From contig NZ_KE387164.1 in the NCBI RefSeq assembly GCF_000430545.1, positions 94,807 through 158,806 of the forward strand: 64,000 nucleotides of DNA, written 5' to 3'. The notes beneath the pieces were generated by a model. It searched no databases. It was given only the letters and a program-made list of their open reading frames with translations, and had not been told where the DNA came from. This DNA is from Tenacibaculum ovolyticum DSM 18103. Lineage in GTDB: Bacteria > Bacteroidota > Bacteroidia > Flavobacteriales > Flavobacteriaceae. Position numbers and translations under genes: made by a program. Of the stretch, positions 1 through 7,367 are shown piece by piece; within the stretch, counting starts at the first letter, position 1, and each line of letters opens with the position of its first letter.

Positions 1-114
1 TCTTCAGGAGGTTTTGTTGTTGATGTTTATGCTGGTTTAGGAAGAAATATGTTTACTTCAGAGTCTCGTTCAGTTGTACCAAGAGTTGGTATTAACTTAG
101 GATATAGGTTTTAA
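1..114 (+). CDS. C-terminal end of a probable outer-membrane beta-barrel protein (partial)
   Basis: An open frame runs in from before the window and stops with TAA at 112-114, leaving the last 37 residues. The piece has alternating hydrophobic and polar residues typical of beta strands and ends in Gly-Tyr-Arg-Phe; a C-terminal aromatic residue is the usual end of an outer-membrane barrel. The family cannot be told from so short a piece. It converges on brnQ, with a shared terminator hairpin between them. Confidence 0.55.
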   Translation, partial: SSGGFVVDVYAGLGRNMFTSESRSVVPRVGINLGYRF

Positions 115-157
115 TAATAGAAGTGTATTTAAAAGAATAATTTTTAGAAGTTCTCTT

Positions 158-198
158 AAAACGAAAAAGCTTGCTTTATGCAAGCTTGTTCGTTTTTA
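158..198. terminator. Bidirectional rho-independent terminator
   Basis: A 14-base arm at 161-174 and its complement at 180-193 form a stem with one mismatch and a 5-base loop. It is followed by a T-run on the plus strand and flanked by A-rich sequence on the other side. It lies between two convergent genes and overlaps the last codons of brnQ. Confidence 0.8.
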
Positions 199-1468
199 TA
201 ATATTAGCGATTATAAAACTTAAAATTGCAGGTAGTACCCATCCTAAATGTTGATTTGCTAAAGGAATAATGTTTTTAATAGAAGTTAAGTGTTCTTTAT
301 TAATAATAAACTCTAAGAAATCAGGAATACTAAAAATGAAGGTAACCAAAACAACAACTTTAAAAACAATAGAAGTGGCTAAGTTTTTAGGCGCTATGTT
401 TAGTAAAATTAAGACTATAGTTATAGGGTAAATAAACATTAATATAGGTAATGCAATTATAATGATAGAATGAAAATTCAATTGTCCAACTAAAACACCT
501 ATCAAGCATCCAATAACAGCTGTAATTATATATGCTTTTTGAGAATTTTTAAACAATCCTTTAAAATAATCTGCAGTTCCTGTAATTATTCCAATAGCAG
601 TTGTAAAACATGCTAAAGCAATAAGTGTGCTTAAAAAAACATTACCAATATTTCCTAATGTAGCTATGCTAATTCCTCGTAGTAAATTAGCTCTTTGCAT
701 ATCGCTACTTAAAGTACCGTCAACTAATATTTCTGAACCATAAAAAGCACCTACAGAAATTAAACCCGCATAAATTACGAAAAGGCCAGAACCAGCAATA
801 AATCCAGCTTTTTTAATTAATTCTTTTTTATCAGTGAATGAAGTATAGCCTTTTAAATTTAAAGAAATAATAATAACACCACCAACAACTACAGCTCCAA
901 TAGCGTCAAAAGTTTGATAACCTTCTAGTATACCATTAACAATAGGTGTTTTAAAGATGCTAGGATTCATAACCATTTCACTAGAAAATAAACCTACACC
1001 AATAACTAATACTAAAATGATAACCATTAGTGGTGTTAGATATTTACCAAGAAGGTTTAAAACTTTAGACCTGTTTAAAACAAAAATTAAAACCAAGGTA
1101 AAGTATACACAACTTGTTATTAAGGGACTTGTACCAAAAAATGGATGAATCGCAATTTCATGTGTTGCAGATGCTGTTCTTGGTGAGGGAATTGTGATAG
1201 ATATTATATAAATAATAATACAGTATAATAAGCTAAATGTTGGCGATACTTTTTTTCCTAAATCATATAAGGTTCCTTGTAGTTTTGCATGTGCTAAAAT
1301 CCCTAGAATAGGAATTATAACTGCGGTAATCATAAACCCAAGCGTTACCCAAATCCAATTGTCTCCTGCATTATAACCTAAAAGAGGAGGTAGGAGTAAA
1401 TTACCCGCACCAAAGAAGAGTGAAAACAATGCAAAACTGGTAACAAGTATTTCTTTTGTTTTATTCAT
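176..1468 (-). CDS. brnQ: Branched-chain amino acid transporter (LIVCS family, BrnQ)
   Basis: A 430-residue, strongly hydrophobic protein with about twelve predicted membrane segments. The first segment contains LFFGAGNLLLPP, the characteristic LIVCS-family signature, and the length is normal for the family. These are inner-membrane cation-coupled importers of leucine, isoleucine and valine. The gene starts with ATG at 1468 and is divergent from the hydrolase at 1546. Its stop codon lies inside the shared terminator. Family assignment is strong; the substrate is inferred from the family. Confidence 0.92.
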   Translation of the reverse strand: MNKTKEILVTSFALFSLFFGAGNLLLPPLLGYNAGDNWIWVTLGFMITAVIIPILGILAHAKLQGTLYDLGKKVSPTFSLLYCIIIYIISITIPSPRTASATHEIAIHPFFGTSPLITSCVYFTLVLIFVLNRSKVLNLLGKYLTPLMVIILVLVIGVGLFSSEMVMNPSIFKTPIVNGILEGYQTFDAIGAVVVGGVIIISLNLKGYTSFTDKKELIKKAGFIAGSGLFVIYAGLISVGAFYGSEILVDGTLSSDMQRANLLRGISIATLGNIGNVFLSTLIALACFTTAIGIITGTADYFKGLFKNSQKAYIITAVIGCLIGVLVGQLNFHSIIIIALPILMFIYPITIVLILLNIAPKNLATSIVFKVVVLVTFIFSIPDFLEFIINKEHLTSIKNIIPLANQHLGWVLPAILSFIIANIIKTNKLA

Positions 1469-1533
1469 GTTTTCAATATTAATAAAAGGTTGGTTAATCT
1501 TATTTTTTTAGAAAAATACTAGCGAAAGATACA

Positions 1534-1541
1534 TATTTTTG
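1534..1541 (+). promoter_or_regulatory. Bacteroidota -7 box (TATTTTTG) for the alpha/beta hydrolase
   Basis: The sequence fits TAnnTTTG and ends only 4 bases before the ATG at 1546. The transcript would therefore have almost no leader, or initiation may lie slightly upstream. No convincing -33 TTG element is at the usual spacing. Confidence 0.4.
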
Positions 1542-1545
1542 CAAT

Positions 1546-2325
1546 ATGAAAGACTTCATCATTTATAAAAATAGTAAAGTAGCTTATTCAGATGTTGGAA
1601 AAGGTAACGCTATTGTTTTACTTCATGGTTTTCTTGAGAATTCTAGCATGTGGAATGAAGTTTCAGAAGAGTTATCAAAAAAAAATCGTGTAATTTGTGT
1701 AGATTTATTAGGTCATGGAAAGACCAATTGTATTGGTTACTTACATACAATGAATGATATGGCTGAAGCTGTTAAAGAGGTTTTAAAATCATTACGACTT
1801 AGAAAATTTTTTGTTATAGGGCACTCAATGGGAGGATATGTATCTTTGGCATTAGCGGAGAAATATTCAATAAACATAAAAGGATTATGTTTATTGAATT
1901 CAACTACTCAGGCAGATACAGTTGAGCGTAAAGAGTTACGATTAAGAGCGTGTAAAATGGCACAAACGAATTACGATAATTTAGTGAAATTATCTATTTC
2001 TAATTTGTTTACTATTAAAACTAGGAAGCAATTTGGCTTTGAATTAGCGGAGATTAAAAAAGAAGCTTTAAAAACACCCATTCAAGGGTATATCGGAGCA
2101 ACAAAAGGGATGATGTTAAGAGAAAATAAGGAAGCTGTTTTAGAATCTATAGATAAAAGATTGATAATTACTGGTAAAAATGATCCTTTGTTAAAATATC
2201 AGTCAATTTTAGAAGAGTCTGAAAGAACAAACACTCCTTTAATTGAACTTCCAGATGGGCATATGAGTCATATTGAAAATAGAGATGAATTAATAGACTG
2301 TTTAAAGAAATTTATTAAACGCTAA
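1546..2325 (+). CDS. Alpha/beta-fold hydrolase
   Basis: A 259-residue protein with the classic alpha/beta-hydrolase order. An oxyanion-hole HGF follows the first strand near residue 28. The nucleophile elbow GHSMGG is near residues 92-97. A candidate acidic residue lies in TGKNDPLL and a late histidine in DGHMSHIE, which would complete a Ser-Asp-His triad. There is no signal peptide, so it should be cytoplasmic. The fold resembles MenH-like and general esterases, but nothing identifies the substrate. upp follows closely on the same strand but has its own -7 box. Confidence 0.85.
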   Translation: MKDFIIYKNSKVAYSDVGKGNAIVLLHGFLENSSMWNEVSEELSKKNRVICVDLLGHGKTNCIGYLHTMNDMAEAVKEVLKSLRLRKFFVIGHSMGGYVSLALAEKYSINIKGLCLLNSTTQADTVERKELRLRACKMAQTNYDNLVKLSISNLFTIKTRKQFGFELAEIKKEALKTPIQGYIGATKGMMLRENKEAVLESIDKRLIITGKNDPLLKYQSILEESERTNTPLIELPDGHMSHIENRDELIDCLKKFIKR

Positions 2326-2326
2326 A

Positions 2327-2334
2327 TATTTTTG
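2327..2334 (+). promoter_or_regulatory. -7 box (TATTTTTG) for upp
   Basis: A TAnnTTTG match directly after the hydrolase stop codon. Initiation about 7 bases downstream gives a leader of about 20 bases before the ATG at 2362. It also argues against the in-frame TTG at 2332 as start, because that codon overlaps the promoter. Confidence 0.55.
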
Positions 2335-2361
2335 TTTCTTTGTAATACCAAAAAATTAAAC

Positions 2362-3015
2362 ATGAAAATTAATCATTTAGCAAAAGAGAAATCTATTTTA
2401 AATAAATTTTTAGCAGAAATAAGAAATGTAGATGTTCAAAAAGATTCTATGCGTTTTCGTAGGAATATTGAGAGAATAGGTGAAGTTTTAGGGTATGAAT
2501 TAAGTAAAGATTTATCTTTTGAAAATAAAATGATTGAAACTCCTTTAGGGATTAAAGGTACAGAGCTTCCTGTTAACGATGTTATTTTGTGCTCAATTCT
2601 TAGAGCTGGATTACCTTTACATAACGGATTGTTAAATTATTTTGATGATGCAGAAAATGCATTTATATCTGCCTATCGTCACCATCCAAATAACGATGAA
2701 GAGTTTGAAATAGTTGTAGAGTATTTCGCTTCGCCTTCAATAGATGGCAAAACATTATTGCTAGTAGATCCAATGTTAGCTACAGGTCGTTCATTAGTGG
2801 CTGTTTATGAGGCTATAAAAAAATATGGAACACCGAAAGAAATTAAAATAGTATCGGTTATTGGTTCTGTAGAAGGTGTTGAATATATAGCAAAATTCTT
2901 TCCTGAAAATACAGATTTGTGGATTGCTGATATAGATAATGAGCTTAGCGATAAAGGCTACATAGTACCAGGTTTAGGAGATGCAGGAGATTTAGCTTTT
3001 GGCACGAAAATGTAG
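2362..3015 (+). CDS. upp: Uracil phosphoribosyltransferase
   Basis: A 217-residue protein converting uracil plus PRPP to UMP in pyrimidine salvage. The PRPP-binding signature is seen in LLVDPMLATGRSL near residues 130-145. SILRAGLPL is the conserved uracil/phosphate-contact segment, and PGLGDAGD near the C-terminus is the family's uracil-binding loop. I placed the start at the ATG that gives MKINHLAKEKS, which matches relatives and leaves room for the upstream -7 box. It converges on the DUF6427 gene with two bases between the stops. Confidence 0.95.
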   Translation: MKINHLAKEKSILNKFLAEIRNVDVQKDSMRFRRNIERIGEVLGYELSKDLSFENKMIETPLGIKGTELPVNDVILCSILRAGLPLHNGLLNYFDDAENAFISAYRHHPNNDEEFEIVVEYFASPSIDGKTLLLVDPMLATGRSLVAVYEAIKKYGTPKEIKIVSVIGSVEGVEYIAKFFPENTDLWIADIDNELSDKGYIVPGLGDAGDLAFGTKM

Positions 3016-3017
3016 TA

Positions 3018-3920
3018 TTATATAAAGTTTATTACTACAGAACAAATCAAGAATACAATTAAAACTATATCAGCAAACCATTTTTTTTGAAAAAACTCTA
3101 AACCATTTGCTAATACAATTGAGGTAGGAAAAAAGATGAATAATAATTCGCTCCCTGTTTTATTATTGGTTAAAAGTATAATTGATGAAGAAATTATAAG
3201 TTGTATAACAATTAAGATCCAATTTTTTCTAAAGGTATTAAGTACAGCTAATACTTTCGGGGTTTTTAAAAAGATGGTAAATAGTGCAAAGCCCCCTATA
3301 AACACTATTGGAAATAAATAATTAGTATTTAAGTACAAATATATATCATAAGAAAAATTCCAATTAAAATGAGCATAAAATAAGGCTGTGTTTTCATACC
3401 AAAAACAATATGTAAAAAACAAAAAAACTACACTTCCAAATCCAATTATTGGAATTAATATAGTTTGGTATGTAAGATGTTGGTGTAAATAAATTGAAAT
3501 GTATAATAATATCGCAAGTATTACTGTATAAGGCTCTATTAAAAAAGAAACGCCTAACCATAACCCTCCATCAAATAATTTATGAAACGTTTTTTTGGGA
3601 GATTGCAAGCTGTAAACTTTGCGTAAAAAAAGCAAAACAGTTAAGGATGCATAAAAAGTATTGTTGATATTTATGGTATTTGGAAAAAAACCAAGTAGTA
3701 TTATAAAAAATAAAAAACCAAAAGAGTTGTCAAGTGTTAATTTATTCTTTGCAATAATAAAATTAAAAACAGCAAAAAGTACAATAAACCAAAGTAATTC
3801 TTTGAGAGTATTAAGAGATAATTCTTTAAAAAATAGACTTAAAGAAAAGTAAACTAAAAACAGTGCAAAGAGCACTATGAAATTAACAGGTTTAGATTTA
3901 CCGAAAAAATTGGCTAACAT
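3018..3920 (-). CDS. DUF6427-like integral membrane protein
   Basis: A 300-residue protein of nearly continuous hydrophobic segments, about eight or nine predicted membrane helices, beginning MLANFFGKSKPVN. From memory this fits the flavobacterial DUF6427 family, commonly found beside upp and the small DUF6341 gene. The many-helix shape recalls polytopic glycosyltransferase-like or lipid-linked membrane enzymes, but no catalytic motif can be claimed. It is divergent from the DUF6341 gene, and their -7 boxes abut. Function unknown. Confidence 0.75.
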   Translation of the reverse strand: MLANFFGKSKPVNFIVLFALFLVYFSLSLFFKELSLNTLKELLWFIVLFAVFNFIIAKNKLTLDNSFGFLFFIILLGFFPNTININNTFYASLTVLLFLRKVYSLQSPKKTFHKLFDGGLWLGVSFLIEPYTVILAILLYISIYLHQHLTYQTILIPIIGFGSVVFLFFTYCFWYENTALFYAHFNWNFSYDIYLYLNTNYLFPIVFIGGFALFTIFLKTPKVLAVLNTFRKNWILIVIQLIISSSIILLTNNKTGSELLFIFFPTSIVLANGLEFFQKKWFADIVLIVFLICSVVINFI

Positions 3921-3932
3921 GGTTTCTTTTTA

Positions 3933-3948
3933 TACTTTTGCAAACGTA
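3933..3948. promoter_or_regulatory. Abutting opposed -7 boxes serving the DUF6427 and DUF6341 genes
   Basis: Plus-strand TACTTTTG (3933-3940) directly abuts a minus-strand TAnnTTTG whose complement CAAACGTA is 3941-3948. The plus promoter also has TTGG at 3910-3913 with a 20-base spacer, acceptable for a -33 element. Each gene begins about 20 bases from its box. Both polymerases would need the same DNA, so the two starts should exclude each other. Confidence 0.6.
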
Positions 3949-3962
3949 AAGATAATCAAGTT

Positions 3963-4181
3963 ATGTTAGGATTAAATATTTTTAGATTAATTGGAGATTT
4001 TTTTGAATTTATATTACAACCATTTAAATGGTTGCGATTAGAAGTTGCAAAAGGAGACTTAGGATGGTGGACTTCAAACGCTGTTAACTGGTTATTTGTA
4101 TTAGTCTTAATCGTATTATTTGCTTACTGGATGTGGCAATCAGCTACTTTCTTAAAAGAAGGAACTGAAGATAAAGCTTAA
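3963..4181 (+). CDS. DUF6341-like small membrane protein
   Basis: A 72-residue protein. The N-terminal half is amphipathic and aromatic-rich (FRLIGDFFEFILQPFKWLR), followed by WW and one clear transmembrane helix near residues 43-60, then a charged tail. From memory it matches the flavobacterial DUF6341 family, sometimes mislabelled as uracil phosphoribosyltransferase because it neighbours upp. It is probably co-transcribed with trmB, whose start is 12 bases after this stop in the same frame. Function unknown. Confidence 0.75.
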   Translation: MLGLNIFRLIGDFFEFILQPFKWLRLEVAKGDLGWWTSNAVNWLFVLVLIVLFAYWMWQSATFLKEGTEDKA

Positions 4182-4193
4182 TTTACAGAAATA

Positions 4194-4865
4194 TTGGGAA
4201 GCAAAAATAAATTAAAACGTTTCAAAGAAAATGAAACGTTTGCTAATGTACTTCAACCAACAAGGGAAGAAGTAGTTGGGGATTTTTCTTTAAAAGGAAA
4301 ATGGAATACTTTTTTTAAAAACGACAATCCTATTGTTTTAGAATTAGGGTGCGGTAAAGGAGAGTATACAATCGCGTTAGCTGAAAAAAATCCAAATAAA
4401 AATTTTATAGGTATAGATATTAAAGGTGCTCGCTTTTGGCGAGGAGCAAAAACTGCTATTGAAAATGATATGCAAAATGTTGCCTTTATTAGAACGCAAA
4501 TAGAATTGGTGGATTATATTTTTGCGGAAAATGAAATAGATGAGATTTGGATTACTTTTCCAGATCCACAAATAAAATACCAACGTACAAAGCATAGAAT
4601 GACAAATACTGCGTTCTTAAAGCGATATCATCATATCCTGAAAGAAGAAGGTATAATGAATCTAAAAACCGATAGTGAGTTCATGCACGGTTATACGTTA
4701 GGTTTAATACATGGTGAAGGTCACGAAATTATACATGCTAATCATAATGTGTATAAAAACGAAGGAGCACCAGAAGAAGTAACTTCTACTCAAACTTTTT
4801 ATGAAAAACAATATCTAGAAGTTGGGAAACCAATTACTTATATTCGTTTCAAATTGAATTACTAA
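4194..4865 (+). CDS. trmB: tRNA (guanine-N7)-methyltransferase, TTG start
   Basis: A 223-residue class I methyltransferase that forms 7-methylguanosine at position 46 of tRNA using S-adenosylmethionine. The SAM loop is ELGCGKGEY near residues 51-59. The family-specific TFPDPQIKYQRTKHRM is near residues 123-138, and a late TxTFYEKQY segment is typical. The start is TTG: it lies 12 bases after the in-frame stop of the DUF6341 gene, there is no ATG between, and relatives begin MGSKNKLKRF, which this start reproduces. A terminator follows. Confidence 0.93.
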   Translation: MGSKNKLKRFKENETFANVLQPTREEVVGDFSLKGKWNTFFKNDNPIVLELGCGKGEYTIALAEKNPNKNFIGIDIKGARFWRGAKTAIENDMQNVAFIRTQIELVDYIFAENEIDEIWITFPDPQIKYQRTKHRMTNTAFLKRYHHILKEEGIMNLKTDSEFMHGYTLGLIHGEGHEIIHANHNVYKNEGAPEEVTSTQTFYEKQYLEVGKPITYIRFKLNY

Positions 4866-4930
4866 TTTTATTTTGTAGTAAGGATTAATTATTACAAATT
4901 TGAGTTAAATCAATTAAGTTTTAACTGAAG

Positions 4931-4953
4931 CCCGTTTTTACGGGCTTTTTGTT
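4931..4953 (+). terminator. Rho-independent terminator after trmB
   Basis: A perfect 7-bp G+C-rich stem (4931-4937 with 4942-4948) with a 4-base loop, followed by a T-run. It ends the DUF6341-trmB transcript. Confidence 0.85.
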
Positions 4954-5380
4954 TATAAAAATATATCAAATGTTTTTATAAGAACGTGAATCAAATTTGT
5001 CGTTTTAAAAAAGAATAATACTCTGTTATAACAATTTTCTAAGAGTTTATTAAGCATTACTATGTTATGGTGAGATAGGTATGTTTTTTATTACTTAATG
5101 ATTTTTGAATTATGATTTTCTTTATTCTCTACAAAGATGTTCTTAATTCCATTTTTCACAGTTGTACATTCATTTTCTATAATAGTACAATATTGTGGTC
5201 CATATATACTTTTTGTTTGGAATTACTACAGTATTTAGGGTTTCATTTCTGAATAGCTATTTTTTTAATCCAAAAGATAGACATGGGATTTACTTTTTAT
5301 CAAAGGGACTTTAATTTATTGATTGGAATAATTATGGAGTATTCGGAGTTTATTTGGTTATAAAATTATATTTTTAGTCT
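4954..5380. other. Gene-free A+T-rich spacer
   Basis: About 430 bases without a recognisable gene, RNA or repeat. The longest plus-strand frame (5112-5253, 46 codons) is low-complexity and Phe/Ile/Tyr-rich, as expected of random A+T-rich DNA. It may be a decayed gene, but I cannot name an ancestor. Confidence 0.5.
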
Positions 5381-5713
5381 ATGGAAAAAAAATCTGATAA
5401 TTTTTTCGAAAGAGTTTACGAAATAGCAAGACTAATACCATACGGGAGAGTAACTAGTTACGGTGCAATAGCAACGTATTTAGGAGCTGCTCGGTCTGCA
5501 CGAATGGTAGGTTGGGCAATGAATAATTCTAGTGCTAAAGAAGTTCCTGCACACAGAGTTGTTAATCGTGTAGGCTTACTTACTGGAAAGCAACATTTTG
5601 AAGGAACAAATTTAATGCAGCAATTATTAGAAAGTGAAGGAATAATTGTTGTTGAAAATAAGATTCAAAACTTCGAAACTGTTTTTTGGAATCCAACTAA
5701 AGAATTACAATAG
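5381..5713 (+). CDS. Alkyltransferase-like protein (MGMT fold, active-site Cys replaced by Ala)
   Basis: A 110-residue protein covering only the DNA-binding domain of O6-methylguanine methyltransferases. Seen: PYGRVTSYG with the nucleotide-flipping Tyr/Arg region near residues 19-27, RSARMVGWAM carrying the arginine finger near 37-46, and PAHRV near 58-62. In repair-active enzymes the last motif is PCHRV, with Cys as methyl acceptor. Here it is Ala, so the protein cannot transfer the methyl group. Known alkyltransferase-like proteins instead bind O6-alkylguanine and hand it to nucleotide excision repair; that role is inferred here. It stands alone. Confidence 0.88.
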   Translation: MEKKSDNFFERVYEIARLIPYGRVTSYGAIATYLGAARSARMVGWAMNNSSAKEVPAHRVVNRVGLLTGKQHFEGTNLMQQLLESEGIIVVENKIQNFETVFWNPTKELQ

Positions 5714-5776
5714 CTTACACTTATCCCTTTATAAATTTTCATAATCTAAACACTTTATTTTCTGCGCCCTAAAACG

Positions 5777-5784
5777 TATCTTTG
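5777..5784 (+). promoter_or_regulatory. -7 box (TATCTTTG) for mrp
   Basis: A perfect TAnnTTTG match 32 bases before the ATG at 5816. The predicted leader is about 25 bases. No -33 TTG at standard spacing. Confidence 0.5.
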
Positions 5785-5815
5785 TATCTTACAATTAATT
5801 TAATTAAACACTCTA

Positions 5816-6946
5816 ATGAGTTTTAAAAAACAAGATATATACAAGGCGTTAGAAACTATTACTGCACCAGGAGAAGGTAAAAGTTTAGTTGAAAACGAAA
5901 ACATAAAAAATGTTGTTACTTTCGGAGAAGAAGTAATCGTTGATGTAACTATCTCAAACCCTACTTTACAAGCAAAAAAGAAAGTAGAAGTTGAAATAGC
6001 AAAAGCGATTCACCAACACGTTGATGAAAAAATTGATGTAAAAGTGAATGTGAAGGTAGAGGTTAAGGAGAAGGAAAATTCAAATGAAATAAAAGGGAAA
6101 AAGATTCCTAATATTCAAAATATTATAGCAATCGCTTCAGGAAAAGGAGGAGTAGGAAAATCTACAATAACCTCTAATATGGCAGTTTCTTTAGCTAAAA
6201 TGGGATTTAAAGTAGGTGTTTTAGATGCCGATGTTTACGGGCCATCTCAACATTTGATGTTTGACGTAGAAAAAGAAAAACCATTAGCTGTAAAGGTAGA
6301 CGGGCGTTCTAAAATGAAACCTGTTGAAAATTACGGAGTTAAATTATTGTCTTTAGGTTTTTTTACAGATCCAAACCAAGCTGTAATTTGGCGTGGACCA
6401 ATGGCTTCTAAAGCATTAAATCAATTAATTTTTGATGCAGATTGGGGAGAGCTAGATTTCTTATTAATTGATTTACCTCCAGGAACAGGAGATATACACT
6501 TATCAATAGTACAAGCAGTTCCTATTAGTGGAGCAGTTGTTGTAAGTACACCACAAAACATTGCGCTAGCAGATGCTAAAAAAGGAGTAGCAATGTTTAA
6601 ACAAGAAAGTATTAACGTACCTGTATTAGGTATTGTAGAAAACATGGCGTACTTTACTCCTGAAGAATTACCAAACAATAAATACTATATTTTTGGTAAA
6701 GGAGGAGCTAAGAATTTAGCAGAAGATATCGATACAAGTTTTTTAGGTGAAATACCATTAGTACAAAGTATTCGTGAAGCAGGAGATGTAGGACATCCAG
6801 TAGCTTTACAAGAAAATACACCTTTAGAAGAAGCGTTTAAAGATGTAACTAAAGAAATGGTTTCACAGTTATTAAAAAGAAATGCAAATTTACCTGCAAC
6901 CGAAGTAGTTCGTATTACTACAATGAGTGGTTGTAGTACTAAATAA
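5816..6946 (+). CDS. mrp: Mrp/ApbC-type iron-sulfur cluster carrier ATPase
   Basis: A 376-residue protein with an N-terminal DUF59/MIP18-like domain (about 1-90), a charged Lys/Val-rich linker, and a MinD-like P-loop ATPase. The deviant Walker A is SGKGGVGKST near residues 108-117, and the switch II/Walker B region is LLIDLPPGTGD. The family carries and delivers [4Fe-4S] clusters in the cytoplasm. The late CxxC found in many members is absent after NMAYFTPEEL; the only cysteine noted is in the C-terminal SGCSTK. The NifU-domain gene follows 9 bases later, so the two form an Fe-S maturation pair. Confidence 0.92.
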   Translation: MSFKKQDIYKALETITAPGEGKSLVENENIKNVVTFGEEVIVDVTISNPTLQAKKKVEVEIAKAIHQHVDEKIDVKVNVKVEVKEKENSNEIKGKKIPNIQNIIAIASGKGGVGKSTITSNMAVSLAKMGFKVGVLDADVYGPSQHLMFDVEKEKPLAVKVDGRSKMKPVENYGVKLLSLGFFTDPNQAVIWRGPMASKALNQLIFDADWGELDFLLIDLPPGTGDIHLSIVQAVPISGAVVVSTPQNIALADAKKGVAMFKQESINVPVLGIVENMAYFTPEELPNNKYYIFGKGGAKNLAEDIDTSFLGEIPLVQSIREAGDVGHPVALQENTPLEEAFKDVTKEMVSQLLKRNANLPATEVVRITTMSGCSTK

Positions 6947-6955
6947 TTAAAGACT

Positions 6956-7192
6956 ATGACAACAACAGAAGTAAAGAATAAAGTAGAAGAAGCATTAGAA
7001 GAAATCCGCCCTTTTTTAATTAGTGATGGAGGGAATATTAAACTATTATCTATTGAAGATAATACGGTAAAAGTTCAATTAGAAGGTGCTTGTAGTGGTT
7101 GTTCAGTAAATCAAATGACATTAAAAAATGGTGTTGAAGCGACTATAAAAAAATATGTTCCACATATAGAAGAAGTAATTAATATTGGATAA
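6956..7192 (+). CDS. NifU C-terminal domain protein (Fe-S scaffold)
   Basis: A 78-residue protein made only of the NifU C-terminal/Nfu domain, with the cluster-binding CSGC near residues 47-50 and the preceding ISDGGNIKLLSI segment typical of the family. It is proposed to assemble or carry an Fe-S cluster in the cytoplasm. It lies directly after mrp in what should be one transcript. A terminator hairpin begins at its stop codon. Small size is normal for stand-alone Nfu proteins. Confidence 0.9.
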   Translation: MTTTEVKNKVEEALEEIRPFLISDGGNIKLLSIEDNTVKVQLEGACSGCSVNQMTLKNGVEATIKKYVPHIEEVINIG

Positions 7193-7211
7193 CTGATAAA
7201 AATCAGTTTTT
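7191..7211 (+). terminator. Rho-independent terminator after mrp-nifU
   Basis: A 7-bp stem (7191-7197 with 7202-7208), 4-base A loop and a T-run. It overlaps the nifU stop codon. The stem is A+T-rich, so efficiency may be moderate. Confidence 0.55.
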
Positions 7212-7321
7212 AAACAATATGAACTTATTATTTTTGGACGTTAGAGCACTTTATTTAAAACGATTGTAAAAAAAATAATTTATATAAGTCGCTCAATTAT
7301 TAATGCATAATTTTCAAAAAA

Positions 7322-7354
7322 AGACCTCACAATTTTTATAAAATTGTGAGGTCT
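7322..7354. other. Perfect 15-bp hairpin in the leader of the ferredoxin reductase gene
   Basis: Arms at 7322-7336 and 7340-7354 pair perfectly around a 3-base loop, ending 13 bases before the ATG at 7368. On the plus strand no T-run follows. On the minus strand the stem is followed by seven T, so it has the polarity of a minus-strand terminator even though both flanking genes are on the plus strand. It could be a leader structure or a block to antisense transcription. Confidence 0.6.
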
Positions 7355-7367
7355 AAAAACATAAAAA

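Noticed and set aside
2332..2361. Earlier in-frame TTG start for upp adding ten residues
   Set aside because: It overlaps the -7 box at 2327-2334, and the ATG at 2362 reproduces the normal family N-terminus.
5112..5253. 46-codon plus-strand frame in the spacer before the alkyltransferase-like gene
   Set aside because: Low-complexity composition expected of A+T-rich DNA, no promoter box, no recognisable motif.
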